Source: Bacteroidales bacterium
GTDB taxonomy: Bacteria; Bacteroidota; Bacteroidia; Bacteroidales; UBA932
Assembly (NCBI GenBank): GCA_023227835.1
Contig: JALOCI010000061.1
Location: 1-14,322, forward strand
Direction of reading: 5' to 3'
DNA: 14,322 nucleotides
In this document: positions 1 to 6,644 of the stretch, in pieces
How the letters are laid out: every line of letters starts with the position of its first letter
How positions within the stretch are numbered: the first letter of the stretch is position 1
Notes under the pieces: generated by a model
What the model was told of the DNA's origin: nothing
What the model saw: only the letters and a program-made list of their open reading frames with translations
Databases searched by the model: none
Made by a program: the position numbers and the translations under genes

Positions 1-573
1 TGCAGAGATGAAGGCAGAAAGAACTATATTGATTACAATGAAACTGAATATTACCATTGTGGCGTTTTTGCCGAACTTCAGCACAAACCACAATGCAAAT
101 CTTTTGGCTACTCTTGTCTTGACCAGCATGCTGGCAAGGATGAAAGAGAGAATATTGAGCCACATGACAGGGTGGCCTAACTGTGCGTAGGCCACCTTGT
201 CCGAAGTGACTCCTGTAAGTACAATGGCAAGAATGACAATCAGAGAGGTGAGGTAGTTGGGAATAGGTTCGGTTATCCATAATACAATGGATGCAGCGAA
301 TATTGCCAACATAGCGTAGTTGATCCGTGTGAAATCCTGTGCGCCAATTGCAGCAAAGCGCTTGGCAGCATCATCGGCCAGTGATGAGGGGTCGATGTTG
401 TTGAGGAATGAAATGTCAACAAAAAAGTAGAGAACGATAAAAGCTATGGCTGCCAGAGGAAATCCCAGCCTGGCCATCCACTTTTCAAAAGGGGATTTAT
501 CAAGCTTTGGCAGCTTCTCTATCTTATAGTTGCTCATATCGAGCGGATCAAAAACGTTCACCTTTGAGTCCAT
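1..573 (-). CDS. SLC13/DASS-family sodium:anion permease, N-terminal part (runs off left edge)
   Basis: The reverse strand reads open for 191 codons from an ATG at 573 to the window edge, so only the N-terminal third is visible. About 30 polar residues come first, then hydrophobic segments near residues 37-55, 86-101, 108-124, 139-151 and 172-190. The string WITEPIPNYLTSL (99-111) is the W-x-T-E-x-I-P...TSL signature of the SLC13/DASS divalent-anion:Na+ symporters, and NIVLSAFISA (182-191) leads into the first SNT-type ion-binding loop, which is cut off. Family members carry dicarboxylates, sulfate or phosphate (yeast Pho87/90/91 are SLC13 relatives). The substrate cannot be read here, but the gene lies 40 bases after a CYTH gene in an operon with a porin O/P and a DUF47 protein, so a phosphate-like anion is my inference. 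No SPX domain precedes it. Confidence 0.85.
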   Translation of the reverse strand, partial: MDSKVNVFDPLDMSNYKIEKLPKLDKSPFEKWMARLGFPLAAIAFIVLYFFVDISFLNNIDPSSLADDAAKRFAAIGAQDFTRINYAMLAIFAASIVLWITEPIPNYLTSLIVILAIVLTGVTSDKVAYAQLGHPVMWLNILSFILASMLVKTRVAKRFALWFVLKFGKNATMVIFSFIVINIVLSAFISA

Positions 574-613
574 TATTTGTCATTTAAGTTGTTTTAGCAC
601 TAGTAAGTCGTCT

Positions 614-1081
614 TTACCACTTAGTATAAGGGTTCTTCATCAACATAGAGTTGTAATAGCGGGCGTCGCCTGTTACCTCTTCGCCCAGCCATTCCGGCCT
701 TTCAAAAGATTCTCCCTCGGAAGAGAGCTCAACCTCTGCAACTGTCAGACCTTCATTCTCTCCGTAGAACTCATCTACCTCAAAAGTGTGAGGGCCGGCC
801 TTTACCAGAAAACGGGTCTTGTCAATTACTCCGGGTTCGCAAATAGCAAGGAGCTCATTAGCTTCAGTGGTACTAATCTCTTTTTCCCACTCAAAACGGC
901 TTGCTCCTGAAGTGCTTCCGATACCTTTGATAGTTATGAAGCCCTTGTCGCCCTTGACTCTGACTCTTACGGTCCTTTCAGGTACTGAGCTTAGGTAGCC
1001 CTGGATAATACGTGTGCTTTTAACTGCCAGATTCTTGAAATCCCCTTTTACGAGGAACTTCCTTTCTATTTCTTGTGCCAT
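614..1081 (-). CDS. CYTH / triphosphate tunnel metalloenzyme, probable inorganic triphosphatase
   Basis: This 155-residue protein has all the hallmarks of the CYTH/TTM fold. The ExExK signature is E4-I-E6-R-K8. It is followed by alternating basic strands (R39, R41, K43), K52 in TIKG, E64-W-E66, K88/R90, E101-V-D103 and the closing acidic strand E116-V-E118. These residues line a beta-barrel tunnel that binds a triphosphate with basic side chains and Mg/Mn with acidic ones. Short bacterial members such as those of Nitrosomonas europaea and Clostridium thermocellum hydrolyse tripolyphosphate, and class IV adenylate cyclase and thiamine triphosphatase are relatives. The length fits a stand-alone bacterial TTM with no CHAD domain. 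It starts 3 bases after the stop of the divergent CYTH-like gene, so the two are probably translated together. Tripolyphosphatase is the most likely activity; another triphosphate substrate is possible. Confidence 0.9.
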   Translation of the reverse strand: MAQEIERKFLVKGDFKNLAVKSTRIIQGYLSSVPERTVRVRVKGDKGFITIKGIGSTSGASRFEWEKEISTTEANELLAICEPGVIDKTRFLVKAGPHTFEVDEFYGENEGLTVAEVELSSEGESFERPEWLGEEVTGDARYYNSMLMKNPYTKW

Positions 1082-1084
1082 AAT

Positions 1085-1729
1085 CTATTCGTTTGCTAGT
1101 TTTTTATCCGACATTCCAATCACTCTTTTTATTGCCTGAAGGTAGTTGATGTTTTCCACACCCTCGAGCTCGACATCCTTTATTGTTTTCTTGATGTCTT
1201 CAAGCTCTGTAGACTCTGAGTTTATTGTCATTACCTTCGCTCCGTTGATTATCACAGCACCTGCTTCACAAATAGTGTCATTTACCATATATCCCCAACG
1301 TTGTTTATGTACCCGTACAGCCTGAAGGTCAGGGTTGGCTTTGACCATGTCAATGAACTCCTCATAAGTGTAAGTCTCCTTGGTAAGTTCAGGCATCTTG
1401 ACCATAAAGGCCGGGAATACCTCTTTTTTAAGGACTTCAGCCGAAATGGGGAACTCTCCCTTCATCAGCGGGTTCCACTGCTCGAGGCCATCAACGGTTT
1501 GTACATAGGTTTTAATGTCCATCTTACCGTCACGTATTTTTGTGTTGTTGATGTCATTGGTGCGAGAGATAATGTAAATCTCGTCACTGTGTCTCTCCCA
1601 TACCTTCTCAGGAACAGGGACAGATAATCTTGCCATCCGCTCTATCGCTTTTGTGAAATCTTGTCCGAAAGTGCGGAACTCAAATCTTGGTTTGGAGATC
1701 TCTCCGATCTCCATCTTTTCTTTACTCAT
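1085..1729 (-). CDS. Divergent CYTH-like (triphosphate-tunnel-like) cytoplasmic protein
   Basis: The 214-residue protein has no signal peptide or membrane segment. I do not recognise a named family, but the pattern of charged strands resembles a TTM barrel: R46...DEIYIIS (49-55), N62-T-K64-I-R66, D71-I-K73, LEQW (82-85), K90-G-E92, K142-Q-R144, E155 and SES (171-173). The usual N-terminal ExExK is weak, reduced to F-E17-F-R19. The region around 95-130 is an insertion relative to the short CYTH protein encoded next, and the C-terminal 30 residues (NINYLQAIKRVIGM) look helical. It lies 22 bases after the lipoprotein gene and 3 bases before the canonical CYTH gene, which supports a joint role in triphosphate or polyphosphate metabolism. 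The fold assignment is my inference; the CDS itself is secure. Confidence 0.7.
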   Translation of the reverse strand: MSKEKMEIGEISKPRFEFRTFGQDFTKAIERMARLSVPVPEKVWERHSDEIYIISRTNDINNTKIRDGKMDIKTYVQTVDGLEQWNPLMKGEFPISAEVLKKEVFPAFMVKMPELTKETYTYEEFIDMVKANPDLQAVRVHKQRWGYMVNDTICEAGAVIINGAKVMTINSESTELEDIKKTIKDVELEGVENINYLQAIKRVIGMSDKKLANE

Positions 1730-1751
1730 TGTCTCTTTATATATTTAAGAA

Positions 1752-2540
1752 TTAACGTGTTCCTGTTGCATTTGATGCGCCCATCGATCCGACAGAGAAG
1801 AGCACAATCTGAGCGGCTCCGTCTGTGACTCTGCCAATAGTATTAGGGCTTGCACCCGCTGTTATCTTATTTGTGAGATTGTCAAGGAAATCTCTTGTAG
1901 CGCCGTTTGCATCGAACAATGTGTAACTGAAACCTTTTGTGGCGGACATCCCGAACGTGAAACCAGTAACTCCGTTTGCATCCTGTGTTATTACCAGATA
2001 TCCCTTTGCCGCAATTGTCACACCTGACGGAATTGTCCAGTTGTCCTTTGCCTCTGTTGAGCCATCCTTTCTGATCTTCCAGCCTGAAAGGTCAACGGCA
2101 GAGGTCATGTCATTGTAAAGTTCCATCGCTTTGGCATTAGGGTCGCACTCGTTTACATAAACAAGCACGGGAGGGGCAACCTTTATGCTCTTCTCTTCTG
2201 ATACGGCCTTGAATCCTTTTTCGTTATCTGCCTCTATGGTTACTTTTATATCAGCGTTATCTGCCTGTCCCGGTATAACGGCAGTGTATGTCCTCTGAGT
2301 GCCCTCGGTCATTGTAACGGATTGTTGTTGTCCTGAATTAACTGTGTATTTAAGAACAGCACCCGTAACACCGTTAAGGTCGGTTATCTTACAAGTGACG
2401 GTGATAGCCTGGTTAGCCATTGGAGAAGATGGATTGAAAGTGATTTTTTCAATCACTGCAGGACCCTCATACTGATCATCCTTTACGCAGCCCGGAAGCA
2501 GTATTAAAACTGCCAATGCTGTCAATAATATATTTTTCAT
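1752..2540 (-). CDS. Lamin-tail-domain (LTD) lipoprotein
   Basis: The 262-residue protein begins with a lipoprotein signal, a hydrophobic run ending in LLPGC with Cys18 as the lipidation site, followed by acidic residues typical of surface export in this phylum. Residues about 30-125 form an Ig-like beta domain (alternating T/V strands and the K-I-T-D-L-N-G turn typical of bacterial Ig folds). Residues about 126-262 form a lamin-tail domain: VYVNECDPNAKAMELYN, then SGWKIRKDG, IPSGVTIAAKGYLVIT and a final VGSMGASNATG segment. LTDs are Ig-like adhesion modules that in bacteria sit on secreted or cell-surface enzymes. There is no catalytic domain here, so a scaffolding or surface-binding role is inferred. 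It lies between the porin gene (35-base gap) and the CYTH-like gene (22-base gap), so it is probably part of the same operon. Confidence 0.82.
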   Translation of the reverse strand: MKNILLTALAVLILLPGCVKDDQYEGPAVIEKITFNPSSPMANQAITVTCKITDLNGVTGAVLKYTVNSGQQQSVTMTEGTQRTYTAVIPGQADNADIKVTIEADNEKGFKAVSEEKSIKVAPPVLVYVNECDPNAKAMELYNDMTSAVDLSGWKIRKDGSTEAKDNWTIPSGVTIAAKGYLVITQDANGVTGFTFGMSATKGFSYTLFDANGATRDFLDNLTNKITAGASPNTIGRVTDGAAQIVLFSVGSMGASNATGTR

Positions 2541-2575
2541 GTGATTTCTGTTTTATAATTATCTCTTGTGATTTA

Positions 2576-3958
2576 TTAGAAGTCAATTTCAAATCTGATT
2601 CCAAGCATATGAAAATCAACTCCGGCTTTTCCGCTTGCATCGGCAACCTTTGTCGGGTCTTTGGTCAGATTTCCGTCAATATCATACCCTACATAGAGTT
2701 TCCCTTTTCCGTTTGCATATCGGTCATTGTTACTATACATATAGTTAAGCATCATTTTGACAGAGTGGTTAATGTAGTAGTTGATACCAAATGTGTAATT
2801 TTCTCCAGAACCACCAAAAATGCCATTACTATTAAGGTTGATATAGTCATATCTGCCTACAAGTTCTATATCACCCCATGATTTTCCTTGTGAAGGCTGA
2901 GTAAATTCTCCGTCCTGCACATTATAACGCTGCTTACCTCCGAACAGCAACATTCCTGCCTGTGCATACCAGCCGTTGAAATGTTTTGTGTCTTTGTTAG
3001 TAAGGGAGCTGCTCTCTTTGATATATGTGTCGTTGCCTATGTACTCTGATTGGAATCTGAATCCCTTCCTAAAACCGGCAAACTCAATACCATAGAGCAC
3101 ATCATGGTCTGTACCATCAATAACGTCAGTGTCGAGATATTTTTTCCTGTTTATTGATGTCGCATTTCTTGTACTGTATCTTGATCCGTTGTAGTCCGCA
3201 GGATCTACATCTGACTTAGGAAGTCTGTATGAAGCCGCTGCTCCCAGGTGTAATCCGTAGTTCTGCTTATCATAGAACGGCATTATTACAACTTTTCCTG
3301 TGTAAGAGTTTCCGCTGCTCCTTCCGTAATCCTTATTGTTGTCCTCAACATAAGTTCTTGTCTCTTGACCCTCGACTGCCTGAAAATGTATTCCACCTGC
3401 AGCCATCAGCCATTTACGGTTGTACTTGGCCTGAAGTCCGATATGCCTTGAAGGTCCGAATGTCTGCACTACCATTGGTCTTTCAAGAAGTGCAAGATAT
3501 CTAGATGTAGTTGTGCACTCCATTGAGAAACCTTCCTTGAAGTTACCTGCAGTGAATTCGAAGTTTCTTAAACCGGAGTATACCAGTATTGCGTCTTTCA
3601 GCTCAAATGAGCCATTTGCAAAGTCTGTATCCAACTCACCATACCAGTCTTTTGTAATCTGTCCCTTGACAGCAAATCTTGCTCTTCTGATGGAAACGCC
3701 ATCACCGATTTTGTCAAAGTCCTTGTTTTCGCCGAAATATACGGCTCCGTCGGCCTGTACTCTAATGTCAAACCATAGTCTGTAATCCTGTGATTTTGAC
3801 TCGAAGACGAGAATGCCGCTTCTCTCTTCAACACCCAGTGGATTCCTTTCAACCTTAACCCCGTATTGGTTGTATCTGACCTCTTCCTGAGGTTTTTCCT
3901 GGGCCCGGCCTGCCACGTAAATCATAGTGGCAACGATGATAATTAATGCTCTTTTCAT
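2576..3958 (-). CDS. OprO/OprP-type (phosphate-selective) outer-membrane porin
   Basis: The 460-residue protein has a signal peptide (residues 1-19, ending V-A-G-R-A-Q) and a C-terminal residue Phe (RFEIDF), the usual end of an outer-membrane beta barrel. Alternating aromatic strands run from about residue 60 to the end. The early barrel pattern matches porin O/P: W-F-D-I-R-V-Q-A-D, then SIRRARFAVKGQITKDWYGELDTDF, and VYSGLRNFEFTAGNFKEGFSMECTTTSRYLALLERP near 125-160. In Pseudomonas, OprP and OprO select phosphate and pyrophosphate; many Bacteroidota homologues are untested. It starts 9 bases after the stop of the LuxR-tailed regulator, so it is probably co-transcribed with it. The phosphate link is family knowledge plus context; barrel geometry and selectivity are not visible from sequence. 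Confidence 0.9.
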   Translation of the reverse strand: MKRALIIIVATMIYVAGRAQEKPQEEVRYNQYGVKVERNPLGVEERSGILVFESKSQDYRLWFDIRVQADGAVYFGENKDFDKIGDGVSIRRARFAVKGQITKDWYGELDTDFANGSFELKDAILVYSGLRNFEFTAGNFKEGFSMECTTTSRYLALLERPMVVQTFGPSRHIGLQAKYNRKWLMAAGGIHFQAVEGQETRTYVEDNNKDYGRSSGNSYTGKVVIMPFYDKQNYGLHLGAAASYRLPKSDVDPADYNGSRYSTRNATSINRKKYLDTDVIDGTDHDVLYGIEFAGFRKGFRFQSEYIGNDTYIKESSSLTNKDTKHFNGWYAQAGMLLFGGKQRYNVQDGEFTQPSQGKSWGDIELVGRYDYINLNSNGIFGGSGENYTFGINYYINHSVKMMLNYMYSNNDRYANGKGKLYVGYDIDGNLTKDPTKVADASGKAGVDFHMLGIRFEIDF

Positions 3959-3967
3959 ATTGTTTGG

Positions 3968-5623
3968 TTATAGTGATTTGATAAACTGTATGAGATTCTC
4001 ATCTCTTTTTAAATTCAGTTTTTTTCGTAAACGGTATCTACATACTTCAACGCTCTTTGGAGTGATGCTCATTATAGAGGCAAGTTCTTTTGTGGAGAAA
4101 CCGAGGCGGAGAAGTGTCGCCAGACGTCTCTCCTGTTCTGTAAGATCCGGGAAGCGCTCATGAAGAATGACAGAGTAATCTTTGTGAAGTACCTCCACCT
4201 GGGAGTATAGCTCATTCATCTCGTGAGAGAATGCCTTTTTTTCCATAATTTTTTTCTCTATGGAAAAGATTCCCTCCTTGATAGTTGTGATTTCATCCAA
4301 ACCTCTAAGCTCATGAATGTCAGAATAGATATCTTCCAGAAAATCCCTTTGTTGGCCAATCCATAATGCATTATTAATAAGATCCTTTCTTTTAATTTCC
4401 AGTCTTTTGTGAAGATTTACATTTTCATTCTGGATAACTTTTATCTCCATGTCAACTATTGCCTTCTGCATCTCGTTGAACTGATTCCTGTCCTCCGCCC
4501 TTTTTAATTTTTCCCTTTCAGATGAGCGGTTTCTTGATATATAAAAGTAAATAATCACAGCTAAGAGAAGGAATAGAACAGAAGCAATGGCAAATGTCGT
4601 AATGTCAAAGCTACGTGTGCTCTCATTAACATTAATTATCCTCAGCATCATATTGGTCATCAGAAATGAAAAGGCAGGAAGGGCGATTATGGAAATTGAA
4701 GATTTTGTTACTTCCATTTTATCTATTCCTGCATTCTTATGAATCCATCCAATCCCTATAATTGCAGAAAGAGTTAAGTGCACGGGAGATACCGGAGTGG
4801 CTGCCAATCCGATGAGCGAACATGCTGCATTGCTTGAAAACAGTAAAAGAACAAATGAAACGGCAAACATGATAACAACACTGGTCTCAGTATTGATATC
4901 GAATATTTTAACAGAGAGAGCGGTTGACCTGTCCTTGACAGGCTTGTAGTAGAGTGCAAGGCAAAGAATTGTGAATATAATCCATACAAGAACTTCTCCT
5001 CCAAGCATTATGCCCGAAAGGTTAATCTTTATGAGATTGCTGACAGGCCCGGTAAAAGCAATAATTATTGATCCGTTGTTAATGGAAAATGAAAAAATAA
5101 CCAGAGCGAGGGATATAACGTACAATACTCTAAGAATACGGTTTAGCGTAATAAGGTGTACTTTTGACTTGTCTGTTAAAAACCTGACAGCGTAAAATAA
5201 TAAAACAGCAAGAACCCCGCAAAGGATTGGGGCGGCAAACCATAAAATAACACTTTGCCATACATAGACAGACGCCGTGTCAACAGAGTCATTGTGAATG
5301 CTGTAAGCGAGAACGGATCCGGTCAGGGCATATAGAAATGAACTCCATTTAGTGAAAAAGGAGAAAACCCACATTGCAACAGATGCGGAAAGTGTGATAA
5401 TAAGTATTGTGAAGGGTTCGTGTACAGGAAATGCTGTTCTTATATTTGACACAATACCGTCTGTAAGAAACAGTGCAGGAAGTATTGCCACTAATATAAC
5501 AACCGGAATATAGATACTTCTTATAACACCTGAAGATATCGCCGGTCCTAGAATTACGGGCATTTCCCTGATTGACAACCAGATACCTATAAGAAGGACT
5601 ATGAATATAATCTCAAGAATCAT
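3968..5623 (-). CDS. Membrane-bound LuxR-type regulator with a degenerate PiT-permease-like sensor domain
   Basis: The protein has 551 residues. Residues 1-363 are hydrophobic, with about ten or eleven membrane segments. Residues 364-490 are a charged coiled-coil linker (for example NENVNLHKRLEIKRKDL). Residues 491-551 are a LuxR/NarL-type HTH (LTEQERRLATLLRLGFSTKELASIM, then SVEVCRYRLRKKL). The membrane half aligns by eye with PiT/PHO4 phosphate permeases. REMPVILGPAISSG (19-32) takes the place of the first GANDxxNAxGxxxGS signature. KWSSFLYALTG (92-102) takes the place of LPVSTTHALVG. LWFAAPILCGVLAVLLFYAVRFL (127-149) matches the SWVLSPLLxGLLAFLLY helix. INNGSIIIAFTGP (181-193) replaces the second HGANDxxNAIGP. 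ATPVSPVHLTLSAIIGIG (275-292) keeps most of the second PVSTTH motif. The transport Asp and Asn residues are gone, so I infer a sensor, not a transporter. The DUF47 gene ends 17 bases upstream and the porin starts 9 bases downstream. Confidence 0.85.
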   Translation of the reverse strand: MILEIIFIVLLIGIWLSIREMPVILGPAISSGVIRSIYIPVVILVAILPALFLTDGIVSNIRTAFPVHEPFTILIITLSASVAMWVFSFFTKWSSFLYALTGSVLAYSIHNDSVDTASVYVWQSVILWFAAPILCGVLAVLLFYAVRFLTDKSKVHLITLNRILRVLYVISLALVIFSFSINNGSIIIAFTGPVSNLIKINLSGIMLGGEVLVWIIFTILCLALYYKPVKDRSTALSVKIFDINTETSVVIMFAVSFVLLLFSSNAACSLIGLAATPVSPVHLTLSAIIGIGWIHKNAGIDKMEVTKSSISIIALPAFSFLMTNMMLRIINVNESTRSFDITTFAIASVLFLLLAVIIYFYISRNRSSEREKLKRAEDRNQFNEMQKAIVDMEIKVIQNENVNLHKRLEIKRKDLINNALWIGQQRDFLEDIYSDIHELRGLDEITTIKEGIFSIEKKIMEKKAFSHEMNELYSQVEVLHKDYSVILHERFPDLTEQERRLATLLRLGFSTKELASIMSITPKSVEVCRYRLRKKLNLKRDENLIQFIKSL

Positions 5624-5640
5624 TTCGTTTCTTCTTTACT

Positions 5641-6294
5641 TCAGAAATTCCGCTTAAGAGCCATAATGGAAAGCAGATCGGCTGCCTTTTCTGCTGATTC
5701 GGAAAGAGTTTCTATGTGCAATGCAAAATATCTAAGGTGAAACTTTTCACTCAGCTTTAACTGCGACATTTCATGAAAAACTTTCCTTTTAATTGTCTTT
5801 GATTGCCTCTCGGTTTCCTCTTCGTAGAAGTAAACCCTGTTTATCTTTTCAGGAATAGAGTCCGGTTTCCTGAAATAGGCTCTTGCTGCCGGGATTACAC
5901 ACTCTACAGAAAGAGTTGACAACTCTGTAAGTTTTATGAAATCAGGATCCAATTCCGCCGGAATATGGGGAATTTCGATGTCCAATTGAGAAAGGCTGTT
6001 GTTAAGCAAATCAACTATATTATCCATCCTTTCCAGCAATTTAAGGATGTCTCCTCTCATTTGAGCCATGAATGACATGGTATGGACTGAGGCTACAATC
6101 TCTCTTCGCAGATAATTTGCCTCACTTTCCAGCTTTGCCATTTCTGACAGATTCTCTTCAAAGAGTGTAAGATTGCCATAGAGGTAATTTCTCATTCCCT
6201 CCTTGAATACAAGCAGACCTTTATCTATTATATCGAAGAACTTGTCGATATTCTTTATTGTCTGGTTTGTCTGGCTGATTTTAAAAATACTCAT
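5641..6294 (-). CDS. DUF47 / PhoU-like phosphate-transport accessory protein
   Basis: The 217-residue, entirely helical, signal-less protein has the size and layout of the DUF47 (PhoU_div) family. It opens with a short phenylalanine-containing segment, then a first three-helix bundle containing ESEANYLRREI (56-66) and the LERMDNIVDLLNNSL helix (87-101). A second bundle contains FYEEETERQSKTIKRKV (about 155-171) and ETLSESAEKAADLLSIMAL (194-212). PhoU-type bundles bind metals through E(D)xxxD motifs. The second-half acidic positions and MDNIVD are kept, but the Asp of the first EhEAD motif is Asn60 here. Family members are usually encoded beside PiT phosphate permeases and modulate them. Here the next gene, 17 bases on, encodes a PiT-like LuxR-tailed regulator, so this protein may instead govern the sensor. 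It is the first gene of the seven-gene run. Confidence 0.88.
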   Translation of the reverse strand: MSIFKISQTNQTIKNIDKFFDIIDKGLLVFKEGMRNYLYGNLTLFEENLSEMAKLESEANYLRREIVASVHTMSFMAQMRGDILKLLERMDNIVDLLNNSLSQLDIEIPHIPAELDPDFIKLTELSTLSVECVIPAARAYFRKPDSIPEKINRVYFYEEETERQSKTIKRKVFHEMSQLKLSEKFHLRYFALHIETLSESAEKAADLLSIMALKRNF

Positions 6295-6318
6295 AACTCT
6301 CTAGGATTCTAAGGTTTT

Positions 6319-6326
6319 CAAATTTA
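6319..6326 (-). promoter_or_regulatory. Candidate -7 box for the DUF47-led operon
   Basis: On the minus strand this reads TAAATTTG, an exact match to the Bacteroidota TAnnTTTG -7 consensus, and it would place the start of transcription about 15-20 bases upstream of the DUF47 ATG. No good TTTG -33 element lies 19-21 bases further upstream, so the call is weak. AT richness alone gives chance matches. Confidence 0.3.
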
Positions 6327-6435
6327 TATAAAATAGATTACTGTGTGTTGAAAAAAAACAAACTAATATTTTATCAATAAAAATAGAGTGTTTAATTAAT
6401 TTCTAATATACAAATAAACAAGTAGATAAAAAATT

Positions 6436-6446
6436 TATGTAGTGTT
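6436..6446 (+). repeat. Operator-like repeat, copy A (TATGTAGTGTT)
   Basis: The 11-mer TATGTAGTGTT occurs here and, exactly inverted, at 6539-6549. It lies about 140 bases upstream of the DUF47 start. It may be a binding site for the LuxR-tailed regulator encoded in the operon; this is inference only. Confidence 0.4.
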
Positions 6447-6470
6447 ATTGATTAAGTTTAATGCGACTAT

Positions 6471-6477
6471 TGTAGTG
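6471..6477 (+). repeat. Operator-like repeat, partial copy B (TGTAGTG core)
   Basis: The seven-base core TGTAGTG recurs in the same orientation as copy A, 33 bases after it, which is roughly three helical turns. Flanking bases match the 11-mer of copy A only in part (8 of 11). Confidence 0.3.
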
Positions 6478-6538
6478 ATTATTTAAGGAATTGCATAAGT
6501 TTCACATATATTATAATTTGGTTTGAAAAGACCGTTTA

Positions 6539-6549
6539 AACACTACATA
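6539..6549 (-). repeat. Operator-like repeat, copy C (inverted TATGTAGTGTT)
   Basis: The plus strand reads AACACTACATA, the exact reverse complement of copy A. It overlaps the GTTTAAAC palindrome at 6534-6541 and lies about 57 bases before the candidate -7 box of the pantothenate kinase gene. Confidence 0.4.
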
Positions 6550-6605
6550 CGAGTTTATAATTGAGATATTGGGAATCTGATATCGGTTATTTTTTAAAAA
6601 GAGAT

Positions 6606-6613
6606 TACATTTG
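6606..6613 (+). promoter_or_regulatory. Candidate -7 box of the pantothenate kinase gene
   Basis: TACATTTG exactly matches the Bacteroidota TAnnTTTG consensus and would start transcription near 6620, giving a leader of about 25 bases before the ATG at 6645. A clear TTTG -33 element is not present at 19-21 bases upstream, so the call rests on the -7 box and its position. Confidence 0.4.
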
Positions 6614-6644
6614 AGCATTATTATAATCGAGAAAGGGTAAAAAG

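Larger units (their letters stand above)
6295..6644. other. 350-base divergent AT-rich regulatory spacer
   Basis: This is the only gap longer than 300 bases. It separates the start of the minus-strand phosphate-type operon from the start of the plus-strand pantothenate kinase. It contains no convincing ORF, tRNA or terminator. It holds a TGTAGTG repeat family, a GTTTAAAC palindrome at 6534-6541, and candidate -7 boxes for each direction. Its length is unusual beside the otherwise tight spacing, which suggests operators for one or both sides. Confidence 0.6.

Noticed and set aside
8..190. Plus-strand open frame of 60 codons at the left edge
   Set aside because: It lies fully opposite the SLC13 permease gene, whose motifs are clear on the minus strand, and its own translation has no recognisable pattern.
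530..910. Plus-strand frame of 126 codons
   Set aside because: It is antisense to the CYTH gene, which has the full set of CYTH residues; the plus-strand product is low-complexity Ser/Phe/Leu.
3598..3852. Minus-strand frame of 84 codons inside the porin gene
   Set aside because: It is an out-of-frame shadow of the porin's N-terminal part, with no start context and no homology pattern.
4774..4860. SSNAACSLIG (residues 263-272 of the regulator) as the second GSNDVANAIG signature with Asp changed to Ala
   Set aside because: It is attractive by eye, but it sits only three residues before the PVSPVH motif. The spacing of PiT repeats fits INNGSIIIAFTGP (181-193) better, so that alignment was adopted.
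6295..6644. Small RNA or CRISPR leader in the long spacer
   Set aside because: No stable GC-rich hairpin, no T-run terminator and no regularly spaced repeats with spacers; the repeats are too few and too short.
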